Assembly (NCBI GenBank): GCA_024529925.1
Contig: JAFEUB010000894.1
Location: forward strand, 423,501-487,500
Length of the DNA: 64,000 bases
Source: Ophthalmolycus amberensis
Taxonomy: Eukaryota; Chordata; Actinopteri; Perciformes; Zoarcidae
Reading direction: 5' to 3'
In this document: positions 56,045 to 64,000 of the stretch, one piece after another
How positions within the stretch are numbered: the stretch's first letter is position 1
Layout of the letters: each line of letters opens with the position of its first letter
Notes under the pieces: model-generated
The model's database searches: none
What the model was told of the DNA's origin: nothing
Seen by the model: the letters and a program-made list of their open reading frames with translations, nothing else
Position numbers and translations under genes: made by a program

Positions 56045-59000
56045 TCATAACGTGGTCTCGCTGCTAATGTCCCGAGGGCGGTGGTGGTCGGTGTCTGAGT
56101 CGTAGTCCGACTCCATCTCGATCTTGACCTGGGGCACCGGGCAGGCCATTCCTCTGACCCATAGGCATGGCCGGAGACGACGGGCAGGAGATCTTCAGGT
56201 GGAGGGTGATGCTGAGGAAGGGCAAGCTCCAGTTACCAAACACACCCACAGACAAAAGCAATGAGGGGCTGAAGGAGGAGAACGGGGAGGGTGGAGGAGC
56301 TCAGCCATGTGGCATCATGACTCCCACTACAAGAGCTCATGTCAGTGATAAACAGGAGGAACATGACTGATGAGTGAAATGAGCTGCTGTAGTGGTTGTC
56401 TGTGGCCACACCGCCTCATGGTTAAGACTGGGACCGGTGACTTTAAGGCAGGGAAAGAATTTATACCGTGAACATGGGAATCCGTTTGTTGTGGCCCTTT
56501 GTAAACCTTCACTACAAGAGAGACACGTTTCATACTGCAATGGAGCTGAGAGTAGTTTAGTAGTCCATTTCTACCTCATGAACTTTATGTATGCTGGAAG
56601 TGAGGAAGTTCTGATGCCAAAAGTAAATGGACCCTTATATTATCAAGACAATGTGATGTAAATAGTGATAAAAGAAAAATGGAACCTACAGTACCTTCAC
56701 TAAATGACTACCGGTACACTTTATTAAATGAGAAAATCCTGTTTTTTTATATATAAATCTTCAATAGTTCACAAAACAAAACTACAGATTTCACTTTGAG
56801 TCTGACATCCAACAAGACTTTGAAGTTTCCCTCTAAGCTAATTTGTGTTCAACCGTACACCATTTACACTGTTTACGTCAGTACATGTTGTAACATGACT
56901 GAATGCAGAACCTCATTTGAAGGCGATATCTTCTTTGTTTTATTTTTAAACTGTTTCAAAACAGATGGATTTTGGTGAAAGAAATGCATTTACGGCAAAG
57001 TATAAATGCATAAAAGAGAATCACATAGCAACATCTTCTTCATCTTAATCCACAGTTGACAACATCTTGCAAAACAAATTCAAATGAATCAATAATAAAT
57101 TACACAGTCAAATCCAAACCATGCCTCTTTCTAAGCAATGCAGACATAAAGCGCAATTTAGAAATTCAGAATCTCCCACAAAGTGAAAGAAACAGGGTCA
57201 AACTAGGCCTAAGTATTTGTGGTTAATGTTCAGCTGATTGAGAAAAAGTTGCCAGAAACAGCCTCACCAGCTGCTTTTTCAGTGCAAACATCTCCATTGA
57301 AACTGCTGCAGCTCCAGGTGAAGGTAGTTCAGAGAGCAAGAAAAAGCTACAGGCTACATTTCACATGCAGGTGTGAGCATCACAGACTGATTTGCGAAAG
57401 TGATTCATCACATGGAGGAAAAAGAAACAACCAAAACAATGATGCTTGCTGCATGTTGATAATTATACATAGACAAGCTAAATCCTTTCCATGTACGACA
57501 CAACAGGCTGAATATACCACACATTATTTTTATTCATCTAATTAAATTTCATATATATGTGAATCCAAAAAAAGGACCCTGACCAATGGCTTTGTGACAC
57601 AGAGCAAACTATACTTAACCTCAAAGTCACTGCCTTTCAGAAAACTTCAAAACTAACAACACACATCAATGAAGAATTACAAAATGCTGAGTTGTATAGC
57701 GCAGTACTGTAAGCCATGTGGCTTTGGCACATGACACAGGAAGAGTAGCAGCAGGAGTATGCAGTTAATATATAATCATATAATATATATATAATAACAT
57801 CACAATGATCTGCATTGCCTTAAAGTGCATGGAGAGGAGACTGAGCTCAAACATGACAATGAGGGGAAACTGGACTATGATACATATGTTACGTGTAAAT
57901 AATCTGTCTGCAATTCTAAATGCAAATGTCTGCCAACAAAAGTGACAGTTTTTCTAAATTCATATTTATTCTTAAAACCAGACAAAGAATGAATGAAGGA
58001 ATATGAAAGTAACAAGGGCATTGTATTATTAGATGGCTTGTCATAAAATAATTGATTGATTTGGAAGTAAACAACAACTGGAGATTGCTGCTAGACTCAC
58101 GTACTACACTCATCTAAAGCACTAAAGCACCCCTTTAACCATGGTAATGTACTCAAATCATCAGTGCTCTGATTGCTCTTTTACTGCCAGTTGGTTGACT
58201 GAGATATAACTAAAACTAGATTTACTATGCACCTTTTTTTCTTTTGGGAATTTGTGTGAACTGACCCTTTAATCTGTGCATATTTACTCTGTATGACAAA
58301 CGTTTCCCTTGCACACGTGTGTGTGTGTGTGTTAAAGACCACTGTGTGTAGCAGCACCCTGGCAGTACGCTCCCCACTGAGACTGTGCAACATCAGGAGA
58401 GACAAGATCTTTGTAGGGGATGTGCAGTTTAAGGACACAGTACCTGCGATCCAAGTCTGAATCTTGGCTGGCTGAGTGGTTGGAGTAGACGTGACACTTG
58501 TCCTGCAAGCAAACACAAACACACAATAGAGAGCCGAATCATCAGAAACTTGTGTCATGATCCATCTCTTACTGCAGGGGGCAGCAGAAGCTCTTGTTCC
58601 TCACCTCCTCCTCACTGTCGTCTGGTTTGGACTTCTTCTTCTCCTTGTCCTTCCCCTTCCCCTTCCCCTTCTTCTTATCGTCATCCTTCTTCTTCTTCTT
58701 CTTCTTCTTCTTCTTCTTCTCTTTCCCAGGAAGGAGGTCGTCTAGCCAAGCCAGGTCGTGCTGGGAGAAGACCATGTCCAGCATCTTTCGGACGACCAAC
58801 AGACCCAGAATCTGAAGGGTTCAACACAGAGATACACTGAGACACAAGCCTAACTTGAACTCCCATCAACATTCATCTCACATCCAAGTTATGGTCTGAT
58901 TATGATTTAGCTGGATGGCATTTTTAAATGACATTAACATGTATCACTGGTACACAGTGCAATCAGATCACTTCCTCTTTATAATAGTTAATAGTTAGAC

Positions 59001-62000
59001 TCTTTAAAAAGTGACATGATGCCTCTGTTATGTCTCTTTACATTCACTAACATCCGAACAATACATTTTGAAATGGATATATTATTTGAAGTTAGATCTT
59101 TACCTCCGTGGGCCTCTCGTCCTCCACCCAAGATACAACAACACAGGATTTATCGAATGCTGTGCTTACAAATGCGAGCATTTTGTCACATACCATAACA
59201 GGGAAGATGATGGCCAAGAAGGTGGATTTGAGGGTCCAGAGTACAGCCAGACATATGATCTGGACCAGTGTGAACAGGTGAACCTTCCTCAGAGGAACAT
59301 GACGGAGGTAAGAGAAGTCGGGCTGGTGCTTGGACGGCATCATGTACAACTTAATCCTGTCCCAGAACTGTAGACGAAGGTCAGACAAAGAGGGAAAATG
59401 CATGAGAAAAATGTCTGAATAGCACAGGTTACTTACATGTAGAGCTCCATGAATGATGAATCACAAAGTATTTGTATGCGTCAGCTTCCTCGAGTTGGAG
59501 GAAAGTTACCTAGGAGCACCTGCTCCAGCACAAACTCACTGAGTCCCAAGATATAGTGTTTTGAACTCATCGGAATGTATTTGTTAAATTGTTACTCTAG
59601 AGATATTGGTTATTATAATAAGATACCTGGCCATCAGAATCCTACACTGACACATTCAGTACAGCCACCCGCAGGTACAGTTTATGTATTCAGCCCAGGG
59701 TTTGATATCTCTTCTTTATCCATTCCACATTTGCACATTTACAAAATTTGGGAGCTTAAAACAAATCCTTTTTTCATCGCCCTTGTAATTCTGCTTTCTC
59801 TGATGTGTGTAAGGACACAACAAGGATCCCGTCTGCCTGCCTGCTTGTTTGTTTACTTGGCAGCTTTAATAAGCCACTTCCCGCCTGCTGTCAGAAATGC
59901 AATAAGTGAGATGTCCAGCCACAATAACTCAATTTATTATGATAAACAACATCAACAGCTGCCACACAGTGTAGGCCTACCTGGATTCCACTGAGGGAAG
60001 CTACGCCCATGTAGAGGAAGACACCGTACAGCACAGGCATGGGGATGAACTACAAGCAGCAAGAAGGCCAGAACACATGTTATTACAGTCACGATTCAGA
60101 CAGGTTTCTAGATTGCTCACACGATTGGCAGTGATGTGTGTTACATAAGTAAGAAGTCTGAACTAAGTTGTTTTCTCTCCTGTGTTAATGACTTCAGAAC
60201 AGGTGAAAAAAAAAGAAGATTTTGCCGGATAATATTTCAAAGTTCCTTAAAAAAAACATGATTCATTTAACAGGTTTTATTGTTGTTGTCTTTTGCCAGG
60301 ATCATTTTTCTAAGTAATTTGTTTTTCAATTTTAATGTTTTTTTGGGGATTTTATGTCATAGACCTACAAAAAAATTGTCAAAATTGGTAAAGGGAAATA
60401 TTTTTTTTTTCGATAATATCTAAAAAATATAAAAATATAAATTGGTGGCAGCACGTATTCACCCTCTTCGCCATGAAGCCCCAAAATAAGATCTGGTGGT
60501 ATTAATCACCTTCATAAGTCACATACTTAGTTAAATAAAGTCCACTTGTTGTTGATCAAGTGTCACATGATCTGTCACATTTGTTGTAATAATAATTTCG
60601 GCCGGGGGCACTTCAGCCTATAGTATTACTACAACGAACTCTGAAATGATCCTGAGAAAAGAAAAGTTTCACCTGACAAAATTTCTTTTAAACTGTTTCT
60701 CAGATGGGTAGTAAAGTAGTAGGCTGCCTTAGAAAAATGATCCTGAAAAAACCTTTCTCACTTGCCTCTCAGGGCTTCCGTAGTATAGAGCCCCAATGAG
60801 TTAAATGTATGAAATGAAAAAATATTTATGTAATAAAATCAACCAATTAATACATTTTATACCATATATAACAAATGCTACCAAATTAAGCCTGTTAGCT
60901 AGAGCAACAACTATGCTAAAGTAAGTCTGAATGAACGCACTAGCTGTAAATAAATACAATAGTTCACAGACACAAAATATGAATGAGTAAACATTCACAT
61001 GAACGTCATTTTAATCATTGACTTTGAATACAAAAAAATATGTGTTCGTTCATTCACATACAGTATTTAACCAACTGTTTCATGTGATTATTTATTTCAT
61101 GTCTCATTTATTTATTTAATATTGAACACTTTGGGGTTTCATTGTGATGTAATGGAAATACTAATAAGGATTAACTTGACTTCCACAAGAGAAAAGAAAG
61201 GCCACGAAACTGTTTTATTTTCAGGAAAGTATTTGTTAAAACGTAAGCTATATTTAGATGGTTTAGTCCTCCATAGAAAATCTGAACAAACACGTGATTC
61301 ATTCACTATATTTCGTACCTTAAGCACTGGAGCGAGGAAGATGGAGACTCCAGTTAGGGCAAACACCAAAATCCCTGTCATTCTTTGTTCTCTGTATATT
61401 GAACATTGAGGAATTACACACAAGAGACGGTCAAGTTAATTTCAAGTTAGGCTTCTCTCTTTCAAAATTTCAATTACAAAGGACTTAACAAAGTGTCTCT
61501 CTCATACTGTGATATTGCCAGTGGCAGCATCGAGGGATTGAGTCACAGTTTTGTTTTTATTTCTGTGTTTCTCTTATTGAGGACCGACCTGACCCCGAGG
61601 AACTGAGGCTGCTCTCCGGGAGCGCTTGACTCACTCTCCATCTTCAGAGAGTCGATGTGAGCAATGGAGATGACGGTGGCAGCGACGTACCAGGGCAGGC
61701 CCATGAAGGAGCAGACGGCCATCAGGACGCCCACCAAGAAGAGATCCAGGTGATATCCACAGCCTTTCTGCCAGGGAAATGTGATTTGCTGTTGTTTGAA
61801 TGTTACACTGGCTGTGATGTTTTTTTCTTTAAGAAATACATTTTATTGATAAATTGATTCAATCAAACAAAGTGCGATATAGCAGAGGTGGAAACATGCA
61901 ATAATACCACTTCATGATAAATATGAAAGATATGTATCTTCCATAAATATGCCCTACCTTGAGTTTGTTCTCCTTGCGGTTAACAATGACGGCGCTGATC

Positions 62001-63759
62001 TGCTGGTCCATGAAGATGAGGATAGTGACGAGGAGCGCGGGGACAAAGCTGGCCACGTAAACCCACCACGGATTCTTACCGAACGGCATCACCAGCCAGC
62101 CACGACCCGGCCGAGTTGGCTAGTGGGAGATGAGAGGTCACTTTACTTCAACGGCTGAGCAGCCCATCGCCACAGAGGTACGGGCACATTTTAGACAGAA
62201 ATCACTATCTATAATGGAATCATTCAACATTTTGGGACAGACATCTGCTTCCTTCCAGATAATTTGATTTATAGGCGCTGGTAGGCAGACTTTGTTTTTT
62301 CTTTGGAATGAGCCTAAGATAAGCTAACTGTCTCCTGGCCATATATTCATATTTAATGGACAGACATGAGAGAGGTATAGATCTTCTCATCTAATTATCA
62401 GCAAGAAAGTATATTTCTCAAAATTTGAAACTATTCCTTTATAGCATGGACCATCCAGTCTGGGAAAGCACTTGTTTGTTAACTGAAATAAATACATGAC
62501 AATGATTTGCTTCAGTTTGTGCTGTCAAAAACTTTGTGAGAGCAGCTAATTCATATAGCTAATTTATTAACAAATTTACTCTTATTTTGAAAATAGTTTG
62601 AAAATAGGTACCTTAAATTCTGTGGGGACGATTAGCTTGGGAGTTTTGAGTCCCAACAACATATCAAGCCCCACGAACGTCATGATGGCCATGAAGATAG
62701 AGAAGTCACTGATGAGTTTCCTCAACTGACAACAGACGGAGAAAAAACTAAATTAGAAAAATGAACGTTTCTTAGCAGAGAGACACAGGCTGATATATAA
62801 AAAGCTGAGCTAGTGCTTGCTTCACTTGAGTCAAAGTATCATCCTTGTGTTTGTCTGTTTGACCATCCGTTGTCTGTTAGAGATCAGAAACAGGACAGAT
62901 GTCAGCAGCAGTGCCATTTTGGGTCTGAGGGTATTGTATCAACACGGCTATACAATCAACAACAGTACATTAACTATCAAAAGGGACAATAAGTCAATTA
63001 GGAGTCGTAATGCCTTTTTAGGAGCAGTAGGCTGCTTTGAAGTGCTGGGGGAGCAACCTGAGGTTCAGTGTCTCGCTTAAGGACAGACCTTCTGACGGTA
63101 GGAGTCGGGGATCGAAGCAGCTGACTTTGTGGTTGAAGACTTGCCAGTTTACTGAGAAATTAGATGGTTATTGTCATTTTGTATTTCTTGATTTTGTTTC
63201 TTGACATTCTCGGAGAGGATTAAAGCACCCTAGCTTTTTTGTATTTCATTAAAGCAATTACCATCGTCTGGTGAGTCAAACTAGATTTTTGACAATAGGA
63301 CTTGAAGCTCTGAATTTTATTTTGGTAAGTTTTTTGTGAATAAATTTGGCCACAAATAGAGCAGAACAGGCAGCCTGACACCGTTTGTTGAGAGGATTTA
63401 GTGAGTCCAATTTCACTCAAGTCCAATTCCACTCAAGTGCGATGAGGCGATGAGTCCAGTATAATTTAAACTAGACTCATCTTACTTATTCTGCAAAATA
63501 TGTTGTAATATATATGTTTTATTCATTTTAGAAAATACACAGACAGACTGACAGATCATATCGTCACCTTGGTGGGGAAGTAGCGACTGAACTTGAACTT
63601 CTTGAGGGTGACAGTCATGGAATAGGTGCCGAAGAAGAGGATGAAGGACATGAGGGCCAGATCAGGGACGAACTTGCAGGTCTTTCCCACCAGAGAGCCT
63701 CCGTACTTAAGACACTCCTTCTTGCTCAGCTGGCTCCAGTCCAAACCTGTCACATTCAA
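56045..63759 (-). CDS. slc4a5: Electrogenic sodium bicarbonate cotransporter (slc4a5-like), C-terminal part
   Basis: Ten exons in phase encode the last ~445 residues: 63568-63759, 62612-62725, 61958-62119, 61589-61767, 61319-61391, 59981-60049, 59194-59367, 58605-58811, 58444-58502 and 56045-56153; earlier exons lie beyond the window. The sequence follows the SLC4 transporter domain: a glycosylation sequon (NVTG) and cysteine pair in the outer loop, KKFKFSRYFPTK, then PALLVTILIFMDQQISAVIV, NRKENKLKKGCGYHLDL, APGEQPQFLGVREQR and KHQPDFSYLRHVPLRKVHL. RYFPTK, FGKNPWWVY and FSQHDLAWLDD point to NBCe2 rather than NBCe1 or the NBCn proteins. The cytoplasmic tail has an 11-lysine run and ends SSETTL, a class I PDZ-binding motif. 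The protein carries Na+ and bicarbonate across the plasma membrane. The last two exons are assigned by phase and by the KIEMESDYDSD motif and are less certain than the rest. Confidence 0.88.
58687..58720 (-). repeat. Coding (AAG)n repeat giving a polylysine run
   Basis: A CTT run on the plus strand encodes about eleven consecutive lysines in the slc4a5 tail, followed by DDDKKKGKGKGK and DKEKKKSK. A coding microsatellite of this kind is likely to vary in length. Confidence 0.9.
60400..60590. mobile_element. Probable Tc1/mariner-type fragment in an slc4a5 intron
   Basis: CACGTATTCACCCTCTTCGC, ATGAAGCCCC, AAATAAGATCTGGTGG, TTAGTTAAATAAAGTCCAC and GTGTCACATGATCTGTCACA occur in the order I recall for a common fish Tc1-like element. 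No transposase frame or terminal repeats are visible. The call is from memory of the repeat. Confidence 0.4.
63010..63135. repeat. Possible short interspersed repeat fragment
   Basis: GTGCTGGGGGAGCAACCTGA followed by TCGCTTAAGGACA and GGGGATCGAA resembles the head of a widespread teleost repeat (usually ending in a GGGATTCGAACC box). It lies in an slc4a5 intron. Weak match. Confidence 0.3.
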
Positions 63760-64000
63760 CTGGGGTGGTGGTTGGCAGTGGTGGGGAGACAGGAGAGGAT
63801 GAAGAAGAGTGAAGTGTTTTGACACAGACGTAGAGAAAAAAAGGAAACACAGACAGAGTAAAAAATTGTCATCATAGATGTGAAGTTGAAATCCAGAGCT
63901 GAGACGAGACGATGGGTTCGATGAAAGAAACAAACAAAGGAGAGAAAGAGGAGAACAAAGCGACTTCTTTATCAGACACAGTTGATAATACTTGGTTTGG

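Noticed and set aside
58573..58586. CTCF-like motif near the slc4a5 tail exon (CTGCAGGGGGCAGC)
   Set aside because: Two core mismatches; too weak to call.
58569..58799. A separate lysine-rich small protein
   Set aside because: It is the exon of the slc4a5-like gene coding the cytoplasmic tail, with flanking splice sites in phase.

Overview
The window is vertebrate genomic DNA, almost certainly from a teleost and most likely a percomorph. Genes are split by GT-AG introns. Three single-copy vertebrate genes (cenatac, ogfod2 and an NBCe2-type slc4a5) can be followed exon by exon, and the non-coding DNA is rich in AC, TA and CT microsatellites and in hAT-, Tc1- and LINE-like relics typical of fish. 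No database search was possible, so names rest on recognised protein families and on exon phases that close exactly.

Layout. 1-7421 is non-coding, apparently the first intron of a minus-strand gene whose untranslated first exon and promoter lie at 7422-7790. cenatac (ccdc84) lies at 9815-13672 on the minus strand with 11 coding exons. From 13.9 to 42.4 kb there is a cluster of C2H2 zinc-finger genes: two intact genes and one relic on the plus strand, then six near-complete genes, one finger-less copy and several fragments on the minus strand. All share one two-exon plan. A short exon encodes a conserved helical module of about 57 residues. A second exon encodes an acidic linker followed by 4 to 10 fingers. 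Only finger number and finger contact residues differ strongly between copies.

42.4-44.1 kb is repeat-rich, with a LINE reverse-transcriptase relic and a degenerate satellite. A domesticated Gin-type integrase gene (44504-49035, minus, 8 exons, 443 aa) follows. It stands head-to-head with ogfod2 (49852-53110, plus, 7 exons, 350 aa). A tandem repeat array with ETS-like and CTCF-like motifs lies at 53.9-54.8 kb. The window ends with the 3' half of an electrogenic sodium bicarbonate cotransporter gene (slc4a5-like, minus, from 56045 past the window end).

The most unusual content is the zinc-finger cluster. Its N-terminal module is not KRAB, SCAN, BTB or ZAD. The linker coding sequence is almost identical from gene to gene, pointing to gene conversion. 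There is a shared promoter-like element, a copy that has lost all fingers but keeps an open frame, and many broken terminal fingers. The second notable item is the integrase-derived gene, which has an intact eight-exon frame but appears to have lost two of the three catalytic acidic residues.
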